A DNA stretch of 64,000 bases from Hyphomicrobium_B sp035325525 (lineage in GTDB: Bacteria > Pseudomonadota > Alphaproteobacteria > Rhizobiales > Hyphomicrobiaceae): the NCBI GenBank assembly GCA_035325525.1, contig DAOKZR010000001.1:124001-188000 (forward strand), in the 5' to 3' direction. Under the pieces are notes generated by a model. It saw nothing but the letters and a program-made list of their open reading frames with translations. It did not search any database and was not told the origin of the DNA. Both the position numbers and the translations under genes were made by a program. Shown here in pieces: positions 34,851 through 44,312 of this stretch; the stretch's first letter is position 1, and each line of letters starts with the position of its first letter.

Positions 34851-36410
34851 CTATCTGCGCGGAACTCTGAACTTCTGGCAGGGGTAGATCAAATCCGGAT
34901 CTGCGATCCTGTGGCGGTTGGCGCGATAGATGCGCTTATAATACCGCCCGCTCGCATAGTGCTTTTGGGAGATGCGCCACAAGCTGTCACCTCTGGCGAC
35001 CGTATATTTCCCCGGCAGACGCTTGAGGCGCCGTCCCGCAAAACGGCACCGCCCGGCGCGCCAGGACCAGCCCTTCACGCTCGCGCTCCGCACCGATCGG
35101 GCGCCGAGCCCCATCCGCGGCGCCAGCCGTTGGGAAGCGATCAGTACGCCTGTCGCGGGCTCGTCGGGCGGATTCGCAATCGGTTCGGATGTGATCGTGA
35201 TCGCCCAACGCCGGTGCCTCAGCTCGTGGCCGGTGGCATCGGGGGATGTCTGGTTGGCGGCAACCGCGCGAGCGGCGCTCTGCTCGGCTTGGGCTTGCGC
35301 GCGGCGCTCTTCGGCGGCAAGGCGGGCTTCATGCGCCGCCCGCTCGGCTTGGGCCTTACGATCGGCGTCCTGCTTGCGCGCCTCTTCCTCGGCCAGTTGC
35401 TTCTGGCGGCGCTCCTCGGCAGCACGCGCGGCTTCAAGCAGCTTTCGCGCTTCGGCTTCCTCGCGCACCTTACGCGCCTCTTCTTCCCTGCGCGCCTGCT
35501 CATCGCGCCGGGCCGCCTCGGCTTGACGCTGCTGCTCGGCTTGTTGCGCCTTGGCGGCCGACTGTCCCGCGTCCACGGCCATTGGCTCGCGCGCCTGCGA
35601 CTTGGCCGTTTCAGGCCCGGTCATTCCAGGCTTCGTTTCAGACTTGGCGGCCTCTGATTTGGCGGCCTCCAACTTGGCCGCCTCTGACTTCGCGGCCTGT
35701 GCCTGCTTCTTCGCTTGCGCCTCGGCGGCCGCACGCGCGGCTTGCGCTTCGGCGGCCGCCTTGGTTTCGGCCTTCGCCTCGGCTTCGGCTTGCGCCTCCA
35801 TCGCCTTCCGCCCGTCCCTTGCCGCTTGTTCCTCGGCCTGTCCGGCTTCGTTGGCTGGGCGCGACAGCTCTTTCATGATCCTGCCCTGGTAGTCGCGGTT
35901 GGCGCGCGCCAACCAGTCTGCGATCGGCGCGAAGATGCCACCCGTCTCGGGAAATATCGGCCCCGAGCGATCTGAAGCCTCCCGCTTGTCGGCAGGCGGC
36001 CCGGCGTCATGCGCAGGTGTCGGGGGCTGCGCGGCCGGCGGTGCGGGCGGCGCAATGTTGTCCGTTCTATCGCCGGCAGACCCCGATTGCGGCGCGCCTG
36101 CGGGCAAAGCTTGCCCGGTTGCAGCGGGCGCCTCCGGCAGCGGTATCGGCGTCTGACGCTTGACGGGCGGCACTGCCGCATCCACCTCGTGGTCTTGCAC
36201 AACGTCGAGCGGGCGGCCTTCATCGGTGATGACCGGGATCGGAATCCCCGGCGATGCGCCGGCCGCCTGCGGCCCAAGGATCTCATTGGCCGGATCGCGC
36301 GCCGCCTTTGCCAGCCCTGCGCCCAGGCATACGATAGACAAACACATCACGGCACTGGCAACCGCCGAACCGCGCTTTGTCAGATGGCTGGCCCGGCGAA
36401 CCAGCGACAT
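34851..36410 (-). CDS. LysM-domain envelope protein with long Ala/Glu coiled coil
   Basis: 519 aa from the ATG at 36410, chosen because it gives a signal peptide (residues 15-37). An ATG at 36521 has a better GAGGCGG site and would add 37 residues. After a Pro-rich region comes ~200 residues of Ala/Glu/Lys/Arg repeats (residues ~195-400), a predicted long helix. The last ~50 residues are a LysM motif (GKYTVARGDSLWRISQKHY, then IYRANRHRIADPDLIYPCQKFRVP), which binds peptidoglycan. The architecture suggests a wall-anchored spacer spanning the periplasm. It is adjacent to the Atm1 gene. Confidence 0.85.
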   Translation of the reverse strand: MSLVRRASHLTKRGSAVASAVMCLSIVCLGAGLAKAARDPANEILGPQAAGASPGIPIPVITDEGRPLDVVQDHEVDAAVPPVKRQTPIPLPEAPAATGQALPAGAPQSGSAGDRTDNIAPPAPPAAQPPTPAHDAGPPADKREASDRSGPIFPETGGIFAPIADWLARANRDYQGRIMKELSRPANEAGQAEEQAARDGRKAMEAQAEAEAKAETKAAAEAQAARAAAEAQAKKQAQAAKSEAAKLEAAKSEAAKSETKPGMTGPETAKSQAREPMAVDAGQSAAKAQQAEQQRQAEAARRDEQARREEEARKVREEAEARKLLEAARAAEERRQKQLAEEEARKQDADRKAQAERAAHEARLAAEERRAQAQAEQSAARAVAANQTSPDATGHELRHRRWAITITSEPIANPPDEPATGVLIASQRLAPRMGLGARSVRSASVKGWSWRAGRCRFAGRRLKRLPGKYTVARGDSLWRISQKHYASGRYYKRIYRANRHRIADPDLIYPCQKFRVPRR

Positions 36411-36758
36411 GCGGGACGGCGATAGCCTGCCGGAAGCTGAAACGCTGCCGGAACCGATAGCACCCGTTCCGGCGTTGCCTGCCCCGGCACCCCGCGCACC
36501 TTGGCCCCCCACGCTCACCATCAACCGCCTCGTACACCAACACCCGACGCTTACGCCCGTTAGCGGCCCGCAATCCGCGCCACAGGAAACCCAAAGCCGC
36601 GCTGGACGGGAATTCAGCCCGTTCACGCGGCCTTGCTATCATTGTCATAGTCTAGCGCTATATCTGAATGGGAGGCGAGTGCCGGGCGGCCACAAGTCCT
36701 GCAAACCCGTGGGCAGACCCTAAATTTGAAAAAATGCTAACAACAACAAGCATCAATA

Positions 36759-37397
36759 GTGACTGGAACAAACGTGGACAACATTGCAAACCCCTCTAAC
36801 AACAATCTCATTTCGGCTGTTTGCGTCTACTGCGGCTCGGGCAAGGGCCTCAATCCTGCCTATGCCGTGGCCGCCCGCAAACTCGGCAAGGCCCTCGCCG
36901 ATAGCGGCGTCCGGCTGATCTACGGCGGCGGCAGCCTTGGCCTCATGGGCGAGGTCGCCAAGGCTGCGCTCGGAGCAGGCGGAGGGGTAACCGGCATCAT
37001 ACCGAGCTTCCTGGGCAACAGGGAGAAGATGCTGCGCGACGTCGATGAACTCATCGTCGTGGATGACATGCACACGCGCAAGAAGCTCATGTTCGAACGC
37101 TCGGACGCCTTCGTCGCGCTTCCCGGCGGCATCGGCACCCTCGAGGAACTCGTCGAGCAGCTCACATGGTCCCAGCTCGGGCAGCACAACAAGCCGATCG
37201 TCGTTGCCGACATCGACGGCTTCTGGTCCCCGTTTTTGGACCTGCTGGCGCACATGAAGCGCGAGACGTTCATCCGCTCGGGACTCGACGTGCATTTCGC
37301 GGTTGTGGATACGGCCGAAAAAATACTGCCGACCATTCTTTCTGCCGCGCAATACGGCAGCATGAATGGCGATCAGGCCGTCGTCGCCAAGTTTTGA
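36759..37397 (+). CDS. LOG-family nucleoside monophosphate phosphoribohydrolase
   Basis: 212 aa with a GTG start (another GTG lies 5 codons later). It is a Rossmann-fold protein of the TIGR00730/LOG family: VCVYCGSGKGLNPAYAV, YGGGSLGLMGEVAKAAL, and the signature PGGIGTLEELVEQLTW, with TRKKLMF also present. The family removes ribose 5-phosphate from AMP or cytokinin monophosphates. Its physiological role in non-plant-associated bacteria is not settled. Confidence 0.93.
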   Translation: MTGTNVDNIANPSNNNLISAVCVYCGSGKGLNPAYAVAARKLGKALADSGVRLIYGGGSLGLMGEVAKAALGAGGGVTGIIPSFLGNREKMLRDVDELIVVDDMHTRKKLMFERSDAFVALPGGIGTLEELVEQLTWSQLGQHNKPIVVADIDGFWSPFLDLLAHMKRETFIRSGLDVHFAVVDTAEKILPTILSAAQYGSMNGDQAVVAKF

Positions 37398-37528
37398 TGT
37401 GGTGGATTGGACACGCGCCGATCCGCCGCCTTTTCGCCGTCGCATTTGTTGGGTTGTTGTCCGCCCGGGGCTTGCGTCGCATCGCAGAACGAGAGCTGCT
37501 GCGGACGCATTTGCGGAGGGCATCTGGC

Positions 37529-39154
37529 ATGGTCCGGCTGAGCGCGCGCGCGCTATTTTCGGCAATTTCCTGGTTTGGCGCATCGGCGATCGTTCTGCCA
37601 GCACAACAGGCCGCGTGGGTGCAAGACGCGCAGGCGTCAAAGGCGCAAGACGCGCAGGCGTCAAAGGCGCAAGACGCGCAGGCGTCAAAGGCGCAAGACG
37701 CGCAGGCGTCGAAGTCCGCGCAGGACGGCGCCGCAGCCGCAGCGGGGCAAAAAAAGGTTTCCAAGAAATCCAAACCCGCCCCCAAGTACGAAGAGCATTA
37801 CGAGTTGCTTCCCGCCGATGATAGCGATTCGTCCGGCGATGCCGCCGTGAGCGGATCGGGGCTCGATCCAGAAGGCGACCCTATCGACCCAGCGAATGCA
37901 AGGTCTGCATCGGCGCCGCCAGCGCAGGCTGCGCGACAACCCTTCCAGGGCGGCGCGCAGATCCCCGCCAGCGCCGCGAAGGACGCGGCCGATCTCTCAG
38001 CGCGCAACGAGCGCGAAAAGCGCGATGGAGGCGGCACTCCCTCCATGGCGGCCAGGCCATCGGCTCCGGGCGCGGCAGCCTCTGCTGCAAGCGACAGCGG
38101 ACTTGGCGAGGACGTCGCGGACCTTGGCTATTTCCGGCACGCGCTCGACACGGGCGGCGAGTGGCGGACGAACGCCCGCTACGGCGACGTTTTCGTGCCG
38201 GAGGCGCCGGAGGACTGGCGACCCTACACCCTAGGACACTGGGTCTATTCCGACGCTTACGGCTGGACGTGGGTTTCAGACGAGCCCTTCGGATGGGCAA
38301 CCTATCACTACGGCCGCTGGACGCAGGAGGATGGCCAGGGCTGGATGTGGATTCCCGGCGGGGAATGGGGGCCGTCCTGGGTGGTATGGCGGCAGACAGA
38401 CGACGCCATCGGCTGGGCGGCGCTGCCGCCGAGTGCGAAGTTTACGGGCGCTCGTCTTGCGCTTGATGCCGACGCCATAGACAATGCGAGCTTCGTAAAG
38501 AGCTGGGTATTCATTCGTCCGCGCTACTTCGCACGCGCACAGATGAGCCGCTACCTGCGCCCTGCGCGCTGGAACCAGGATCTGGTGGATCGCTCCCAGG
38601 CCCGCCTGGGCTACGAGCGGGACGCTGAAACGGGCCACATTCTCAACCGCGGCATCCCGCCCGACGAGGTTGAGAAGCTCGCGGGCGAAGCGGTGGCCCG
38701 CACGATCGTCACGCCCGCCGGCGATCCGCAGCTCATCGCATCGAAGGGCGCCGCCGCCCCAAAGGGCGAGATCAAGATTTTCCGCCCGGCCCGCAAGCAT
38801 GTGGAGCAGGCCGTGAAGGCCAGCGCGGCGCGCACCAAGCGCAGCAGCGCTGAAGGGGCTGCCGGCGCGGGCGCGCGTTCCTCGCAAGCTGCTCAATCCG
38901 ATCCACCCAGATCCGGAAGCCCGCGTCCCGCCTCGCTCGCCAACCAGGCCACCACCGGCCAGAAGTCCGAAGCACACACATCGGAGGCTTCCCCCAAGGC
39001 GGAAACCTCCGAGGTGGAGAACGGGGCTCCGGCCGCCAATGCCACCAGCACGGGATCGCTGTCCCCGGCGGCAAGCAAACGTCACTGGGATTCCTCCGGC
39101 CCCTCGGGCGCGGCGGGCCCGGCCGGCGCGGCATCTGCGCCAGACCAGCCATGA
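37529..39154 (+). CDS. Exported DUF6600 (Trp/Tyr-rich) protein
   Basis: 541 aa from the ATG at 37529 with GGAGGG upstream. The signal peptide (residues 1-28) is followed by four tandem copies of an 8-residue QDAQASKA-type repeat (DNA 37622-37717). The conserved core (residues ~205-330) carries WRPYTLGHWVYSDAYGWTWV, SDEPFGWATYHYGRW and GWMWIPGGEWGPSWVVWR, the DUF6600 pattern. The C-terminal ~150 residues are Ala/Ser/Pro-rich and disordered. Location is periplasmic or outer membrane; function unknown. Confidence 0.85.
   Translation: MVRLSARALFSAISWFGASAIVLPAQQAAWVQDAQASKAQDAQASKAQDAQASKAQDAQASKSAQDGAAAAAGQKKVSKKSKPAPKYEEHYELLPADDSDSSGDAAVSGSGLDPEGDPIDPANARSASAPPAQAARQPFQGGAQIPASAAKDAADLSARNEREKRDGGGTPSMAARPSAPGAAASAASDSGLGEDVADLGYFRHALDTGGEWRTNARYGDVFVPEAPEDWRPYTLGHWVYSDAYGWTWVSDEPFGWATYHYGRWTQEDGQGWMWIPGGEWGPSWVVWRQTDDAIGWAALPPSAKFTGARLALDADAIDNASFVKSWVFIRPRYFARAQMSRYLRPARWNQDLVDRSQARLGYERDAETGHILNRGIPPDEVEKLAGEAVARTIVTPAGDPQLIASKGAAAPKGEIKIFRPARKHVEQAVKASAARTKRSSAEGAAGAGARSSQAAQSDPPRSGSPRPASLANQATTGQKSEAHTSEASPKAETSEVENGAPAANATSTGSLSPAASKRHWDSSGPSGAAGPAGAASAPDQP
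37622..37717 (+). repeat. Four tandem 24-bp repeats inside the DUF6600 gene
   Basis: The unit beginning CAAGACGCGCAGGCGTCAAA is repeated with a 24-base period at 37622, 37646, 37670 and 37694. The first three copies are identical; the fourth diverges at its end. The reading frame is preserved, so copy number can vary without frameshift. Confidence 0.95.
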
Positions 39155-39242
39155 TGCGCGAACGCCAGAGCCCAAAGCCTGGCGTGGATGGGGCTGCGAT
39201 GGACGTTGCGCGGCGCTGCGCTTGCCCTTATCAGCCCTAGCC

Positions 39243-40232
39243 ATGACCACGCACGACACAAAATCAGCCAACCCGGCTCCCAAATCCCGGTTGGCCCCTG
39301 GCGACATCGCCCCGCTGATCGAGCGCCTGCGCGCGGGCGAGCGCCGCGCCATCGCTCAAGTGATCACGGAACTCGAGCGGCTGTCCTCGGCCGCGCCCGA
39401 CATCCTCAAGGCGCTCCAGCCTCACCTTGGCCATGCCCTCGTCGCCGGGTTCACGGGTCCGCCGGGCGCAGGCAAGTCGACGCTCGTCAACGCCGTCATC
39501 GATTACCTGCGCAAGCAGGGCCGCACCGTCGGCGTCATCGCGGTCGATCCTTCCAGTCCCATTTCGGGCGGCGCGATTCTGGGCGATCGCATCCGCATGA
39601 CCGCAGCCCTGGACGACGACGGCGTGTTCGTACGCTCGCTTGCCTCGCGCGGTTATCTTGGCGGATTGTCGCCGGCAGCCGTCCGGATCATCGATGCGAT
39701 GGATGGCGCGGGCTTCGACATCATCCTTCTGGAGACGGTCGGCACCGGACAGAACGAAATCGACGTGGCCGAGGTCGCCGACATCCGGATCGTGATATCG
39801 GCGCCAGGTCTAGGCGACGACATCCAGGCCATGAAGTCCGGCCTGCTTGAGATCGCCGACATCATGGTCGTCAACAAGGGCGATCGCCCGGGCGCAGAGC
39901 AGACCATGCAGCAGTTGCGCGGGGCTCTCTCGATTCGCGCCACCATCTCCGACAAGGTACCCGTGCTGAAGACGTCGGCGATCTCGGGTGACGGCGTTCC
40001 CAAGCTCGTCGAGGCGATCGACGCCATCGGCAAGACCGTCGCCGCCCAGGGACCCAGAGATCGCCGGCGCCGCCGTGCGCGCTATCTCATCGCACGTGCA
40101 GCCGCGGATCTGGTTGGCGCGCGAATCAGGGCAGGCGGCGCCGCCGGACTCGATCCGCTCGCCGACGGAGTGCTTTCAGGCACGCTGTCGCCCGACGATG
40201 CGGCGCGCGAAATCCTGCGCGGGGCCGATTAA
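39243..40232 (+). CDS. meaB: MeaB/ArgK-type metallochaperone GTPase
   Basis: 329 aa from the ATG at 39243. It is a G3E-type GTPase protecting and reloading B12-dependent acyl-CoA mutases. P-loop GFTGPPGAGKSTLVNA, VIAVDPSSPISGGAILGDRIRM, the ETVGTGQNEIDVAE switch region and NKGD for guanine recognition are all visible. No mutase gene lies in this window, so its client must be encoded elsewhere. Confidence 0.94.
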   Translation: MTTHDTKSANPAPKSRLAPGDIAPLIERLRAGERRAIAQVITELERLSSAAPDILKALQPHLGHALVAGFTGPPGAGKSTLVNAVIDYLRKQGRTVGVIAVDPSSPISGGAILGDRIRMTAALDDDGVFVRSLASRGYLGGLSPAAVRIIDAMDGAGFDIILLETVGTGQNEIDVAEVADIRIVISAPGLGDDIQAMKSGLLEIADIMVVNKGDRPGAEQTMQQLRGALSIRATISDKVPVLKTSAISGDGVPKLVEAIDAIGKTVAAQGPRDRRRRRARYLIARAAADLVGARIRAGGAAGLDPLADGVLSGTLSPDDAAREILRGAD

Positions 40233-40389
40233 CCTCGTTCGTCTCCTGCGACAGGTGCTGCGGCGGGCGCCAACGGTTGCCGCCGCCGCGGGGTGCAGCA
40301 CTTGCCGTGCCAGATCAAACCCGCTACCGCTTGGAGTGCTGGGCCGATGCCGGCGCGCCCTGAATGTCAAAAAGCCGGGAGGGAAGACG

Positions 40390-40632
40390 ATGTCCGACGA
40401 AGCCGTTTGCGTGCAAAAGGGTCCCTATCAGGTCGAACTGCAGGAGGGGAAGGATTACTGGTATTGCCGGTGTGGGCGGTCCAAGTCGCAGCCCTTCTGT
40501 GACGGCTCACACAAAGGCACGTCCTTTCAACCTGTGAAGTTCACGGCTGACCGCACCGGCACGTACAATCTGTGCGGCTGCAAAGCGACCGACGACGAGC
40601 CCTTCTGCGACGGCACGCACAACGTACTGTGA
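40390..40632 (+). CDS. Dual-CDGSH iron-sulfur protein
   Basis: 80 aa. Two CDGSH-type cluster sites are present: YCRCGRSKSQPFCDGSH (residues ~24-40) and LCGCKATDDEPFCDGTH (residues ~61-77). Each offers three Cys and one His to a [2Fe-2S] cluster. This is the bacterial mitoNEET-like class with both motifs in one chain. It probably serves in electron transfer or cluster traffic. It lies 157 bases after meaB. Confidence 0.94.
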   Translation: MSDEAVCVQKGPYQVELQEGKDYWYCRCGRSKSQPFCDGSHKGTSFQPVKFTADRTGTYNLCGCKATDDEPFCDGTHNVL

Positions 40633-40664
40633 GGGCGGCCGCGAGCGGGTGCTCGTAGCGCCTG

Positions 40665-42095
40665 TCAGGCTGGCTGCTGCGCCAGTTTGCTATGGCGCTT
40701 GGAGTAGCCGAAGTAGATCAGGATGCCGACCAGCAGCCACGCCACGAAGCGCACGTGCGTCTCCCACGGCAGGAACGCAATTAGCGCCGCGCACGAGATC
40801 GCGCCGATTGCGGCCGACAGCTCGCCGAACGGCATTTTGAAGGGCCGGTGCAGGTCGGGGTGAGAGCGGCGCAAGATTATGACGCCGCCGCACACCAGCA
40901 CGAATGCCGCCAGCGTACCGATATTGACGAGTTCCGCAAGCACGCCCAGCGGCAGAAACCCCGCCATGATCGCCATGGCGGCGCCCGTCAGCACGGTGGT
41001 GCGGACCGGTGTGTGCGTGTGCGGGTTGACCGCCGCGAAGTAGCTGGGAATGAGGCCATCGCGTGAAATGGCGACCACGATGCGCGTGAGGCCGTAATAG
41101 AGAACGAGCATCACCGTCGTGAGGCCGAAGATGACGCCGCTCGCAACAAGACCAGCGGCGGTGCTGTGGCCGATCTGAAGGAGAGCTTCGGAGGCCGGCG
41201 AGGAAACATTCAAGGTCGTATAGGGAACGACGCCGGTCATGAGGGCCGACACGATGACGTAGACGGTCGTGCAGAAGGCGAGCGCGGCCATGATCCCGAG
41301 CGGCACGTCCCGCTGGGGGTCACGCGCTTCCTCCACGGCCGTGGAGACCGCATCGAAGCCGACGTAGGCGAAGAAGACGATCGAGGCGCCCGCCAGAATG
41401 CCGACCGGCCTGCCATCACTGTAGCCGAACCAGCCGTGCGGCATGAACGGCGACCAGTTCATGGGATCGACGTTGAAGGCCGCAACGGCGATAAAAACGG
41501 CAACCGCGAGCAGCTTGATGGAAACAGCCGCCGCGTTGATGCGCGCGGTTTCTTTGACGCCGATGATCAGCAGCGCCATGAGGATCATGATGATGATCAC
41601 CGCGGGAAGATTGACGATGCCGCCGCCGCCGTCTGCAAACGGCCCCTTGGTGAATGCCTCGGGCAAGCCGATCCCTATCGCGGTCAAAGCGTCGTTGAAG
41701 TATCCCGACCAGCCATTGGCGACGGCGGCAACCGAAACGCCGTATTCCAGAATAAGGTCCCAGCCTATGATCCAGGCGATGAGTTCGCCGAACGCGGCGT
41801 AGGAGTATCCATAGGCGCTGCCGCAACCTCCCACCATGGCGGCGAGTTCGGCATAGGCCAGCGCCGCGAACGCGCAGGCAAACCCCGCGACCAGATAGGA
41901 AACGATGACCGCCGGACCCGATTGCACGGCGGCTGCGTGCCCCGTGAGCACGAAGATGCCCGTGCCGATGATCGCGCCGATGCCGAGCAACGTCAGGTCC
42001 AGCGCCGACAATACCCTCTTCAAGCCGTGGACGGTTTCGTGAGGATTGCCCTCGCCGTTTCCAGCAAGAGGCTTGCGGCGAAAAAGACCTTCCAT
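40665..42095 (-). CDS. APC-superfamily amino acid permease
   Basis: 476 aa with 12 or more membrane helices. The first helix motif GIGAIIGTGIFVLTGHAA is typical of the cationic amino acid (CAT/YfnA) branch. EEARDPQRDVPLGIM between helices 6 and 8 is also characteristic. It should be a proton- or exchange-driven amino acid importer; specificity is not predictable. It is convergent with the CDGSH gene. Confidence 0.93.
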   Translation of the reverse strand: MEGLFRRKPLAGNGEGNPHETVHGLKRVLSALDLTLLGIGAIIGTGIFVLTGHAAAVQSGPAVIVSYLVAGFACAFAALAYAELAAMVGGCGSAYGYSYAAFGELIAWIIGWDLILEYGVSVAAVANGWSGYFNDALTAIGIGLPEAFTKGPFADGGGGIVNLPAVIIIMILMALLIIGVKETARINAAAVSIKLLAVAVFIAVAAFNVDPMNWSPFMPHGWFGYSDGRPVGILAGASIVFFAYVGFDAVSTAVEEARDPQRDVPLGIMAALAFCTTVYVIVSALMTGVVPYTTLNVSSPASEALLQIGHSTAAGLVASGVIFGLTTVMLVLYYGLTRIVVAISRDGLIPSYFAAVNPHTHTPVRTTVLTGAAMAIMAGFLPLGVLAELVNIGTLAAFVLVCGGVIILRRSHPDLHRPFKMPFGELSAAIGAISCAALIAFLPWETHVRFVAWLLVGILIYFGYSKRHSKLAQQPA

Positions 42096-42306
42096 CGCTG
42101 ATCTCCAAGTTCCTGCCGGTTGGCGGTGGCCGCTCTCAAAGCATGATCGGGGAATCGATGCCGAACCTGCGAAGCTTAGCCCAAAGTGCGCACCGCCTCA
42201 CGGCAAACCACGAGGCGCAGCACGCAACGGCTCCAGCACGGCCCGAGCGCCAAGCACGCGTCAATTTCTATGTCCCCGTTCCCCGGCCCGCGATAAAAGA
42301 CGGGCC

Positions 42307-43551
42307 ATGATCCCGCACCCTAGGACGGCCCCGAACCTCGACGCAAGTGCACCCTCGCCCCCTTACCCTTCAAAGCGCCGGTGGGCCGCGCTTTGCTGGA
42401 CGGCGATTACGCTATGCTGCCCCCAGCCGGTACTGGCGGGCGAGACGGGAGGGGTGATACGAATTGCAGTCGTCGGGCCTGCCACAGGCCCGCAACGCTT
42501 CGTCACGCGGGCGATCGAGGCGGGCGCCCGCCGGGCCATCGGCGAACTCTCCGGGCCAGGACAGCCCGAACTGGAGCTGGTTCTTGAGGATGACGGGTGC
42601 GATGGTGCCATCGCCGAGGCAAAGGCGCACGAACTGGTCAGCGCCGGCGTCGATGTCGTTCTCGGACATCCCTGCGCGAAGGCGGCGGTGGCGGCGGCTG
42701 CCATCTACGCCGAAGCCGGGGTGGTGTTCATGGCCACCCACACCCGCCATCCGGCGCTGACCGCAAAGCCTCTGCGCCCGTCGATATTTCGCCTTTGCGG
42801 CCGCGACGATGCTCAAGGCGCAGACGCCGCGCGCCTGCTGTCGCTCACATCGGGCGGCAAGTCGATCGCGGTCGTTCACGACCGGACGCTCTATGCCAAG
42901 ACCATTGCCGAAAGAGCGGTGCGGGCATTGCATGGCGCGGCCCGGCCGGATGCCAAGTGGGATGCCCAGCCGGATGCCAAGCCGGATGCCAAGCCGGGCG
43001 TCGCGCCAGGAGCCAAGCCGGGCGTCGCGCCGGGAGCCAAGCCGCAAGTGATTTCCGCAACGATCATTGCAGGTCACAAGCAATACACGCACCTGACGGA
43101 AAAAATCAAAGACGCAGGCGCGGTGTTTTTCGCCGGCTTTCCTCTGGAGGCAGGGTTCATTGCGGGGGAGTTGGAAGAAGCGGGTTCGCCGGCGCGGTTC
43201 ATCGCCAGCGACGCGGTCGCCTCGCGCGAACTCACCGCCACGTTTCCGGAACTGGCATCCCGCATCGAGGTCCTGATGCCCGCGGAAGGGAACGAGGATG
43301 CCTTGGCGCGCGCGGCGGTGGAAATTTTCATGCACGCTTCTGCGCGCGCCTACGGTCCGTTCCAGCAACACTGGCGTTCCGACAAAGCCTCGCGGCGCGC
43401 GCTGGCGGCCACCATCTTGAGAAAGAACGGCCCCCACGCCAGCACCTCGGGCCCGATAGCATTCAATGCGTCGGGCGACGCGGATGTGACATCGTTCCGA
43501 TTGATGCGATGGGATCAAGAAAATTGGGTGCCGACCGAGATTTCACCTTGA
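42307..43551 (+). CDS. LivJ-like periplasmic ligand-binding protein
   Basis: 414 aa from the ATG at 42307. A signal peptide (residues ~22-42, ending VLAGE) precedes a type 1 periplasmic binding fold (IRIAVVGPATGPQRF; ELVLEDDGCDGAIAEAKAHELV; DVVLGHPCAKAAVAAAAIY). This is the branched-chain amino acid receptor family. An unusual low-complexity insert of DAKP/GVAPGAKP repeats interrupts the domain (DNA 42949-43045). No ABC permease or ATPase genes adjoin it, so it may be a sensor or part of a distant system. Confidence 0.85.
   Translation: MIPHPRTAPNLDASAPSPPYPSKRRWAALCWTAITLCCPQPVLAGETGGVIRIAVVGPATGPQRFVTRAIEAGARRAIGELSGPGQPELELVLEDDGCDGAIAEAKAHELVSAGVDVVLGHPCAKAAVAAAAIYAEAGVVFMATHTRHPALTAKPLRPSIFRLCGRDDAQGADAARLLSLTSGGKSIAVVHDRTLYAKTIAERAVRALHGAARPDAKWDAQPDAKPDAKPGVAPGAKPGVAPGAKPQVISATIIAGHKQYTHLTEKIKDAGAVFFAGFPLEAGFIAGELEEAGSPARFIASDAVASRELTATFPELASRIEVLMPAEGNEDALARAAVEIFMHASARAYGPFQQHWRSDKASRRALAATILRKNGPHASTSGPIAFNASGDADVTSFRLMRWDQENWVPTEISP
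42949..43045 (+). repeat. In-frame tandem repeats inside the LivJ-like gene
   Basis: Copies of a 12-base GATGCCAAGCCG-type unit are followed by two near-identical 24-base units starting GGCGTCGCGCC. They encode DAKPDAKP then GVAPGAKPGVAPGAKP, a flexible Pro-rich insertion. Confidence 0.8.
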
Positions 43552-43704
43552 CGAGGCACCCATCATCTCCTTGCTTGCGAGAATTCAATTCTCGAAGCCT
43601 CTTTCCGGAACGCCCAGCCGGAACCGGATCAAACGTACGCGCGCCGCTCGGATACGAATTCCAATCGTTGGCCAAAATATGCGGCAATGCGTGCGGCCGA
43701 TAAA

Positions 43705-43908
43705 TCAACGACCCTGCGATTCCGCGAAGCACTCTTCCAGAAGGGCGCGCTCGAGGCGCTTGAGGTCTTCCGGAATGATGTTGCCTGATTGGCGGCACTC
43801 GCTAATGCGTTGATGAACAAGGGCGTAGCAGCGGCGCGGATCGTCTGCCGATTGCTCCATCTGCTGAACGAGATCTGCAAACTCGTTCTGACCCATCTGT
43901 TGCGACAT
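43705..43908 (-). CDS. Small acidic protein of unknown function
   Basis: 67 aa starting MSQQMGQNEFADLVQQMEQS, with two or three predicted helices and two Cys (RRCYALV, SECRQSG). GGGGAG lies 13 bases upstream of the ATG, a slightly long spacing. It has no signal peptide or membrane helix. I do not recognise the family, but composition and frame usage look protein-like. Confidence 0.6.
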   Translation of the reverse strand: MSQQMGQNEFADLVQQMEQSADDPRRCYALVHQRISECRQSGNIIPEDLKRLERALLEECFAESQGR

Positions 43909-44312
43909 GACTCTACAGGTCTCCCCGCAAGTAGTTGGTGGTTAGAAGGGCTGCTGCATCCTCAAGGCATGATTGCGCCCGGCTGTTTTTCTAACCATGG
44001 CGCATCATACCTCAAAATCTCTTCAAGGCCAGCAGCGCTCCGGCTTTGTGTCTCATATGGCGGTTAACAATGTGACTTTCCCGTCAATGCGGACGGGACT
44101 GCGGACCCGCCTCGCACGTTACCGGGCGGCGTCCATTGGCCACCGCACTATGGCCAGATCCGGGCCGGCGCCTCACGATTGTTCGAGTTCCAATCAACTC
44201 GTGTTGCAAAGCGGTAAAATTACATCCTGGCGAATTGGGAGCCTTTCATTGATGCAGCCTGCCGCGTCTGCTAGGCAATGCCGCAACGCATCAATAGATC
44301 GGAATCGCAACG
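43909..44312. other. Divergent intergenic region before purB
   Basis: About 400 bases, less GC-rich than the genes. It contains a 7-bp hairpin TCCCGTC-N6-GACGGGA (44079-44098) and presumably the purB promoter. No coding sequence or known riboswitch was recognised. Confidence 0.5.

Noticed and set aside
37622..37717. CRISPR-like regular repeats
   Set aside because: The repeats are contiguous without spacers, are in frame within a gene, and encode an 8-residue unit.
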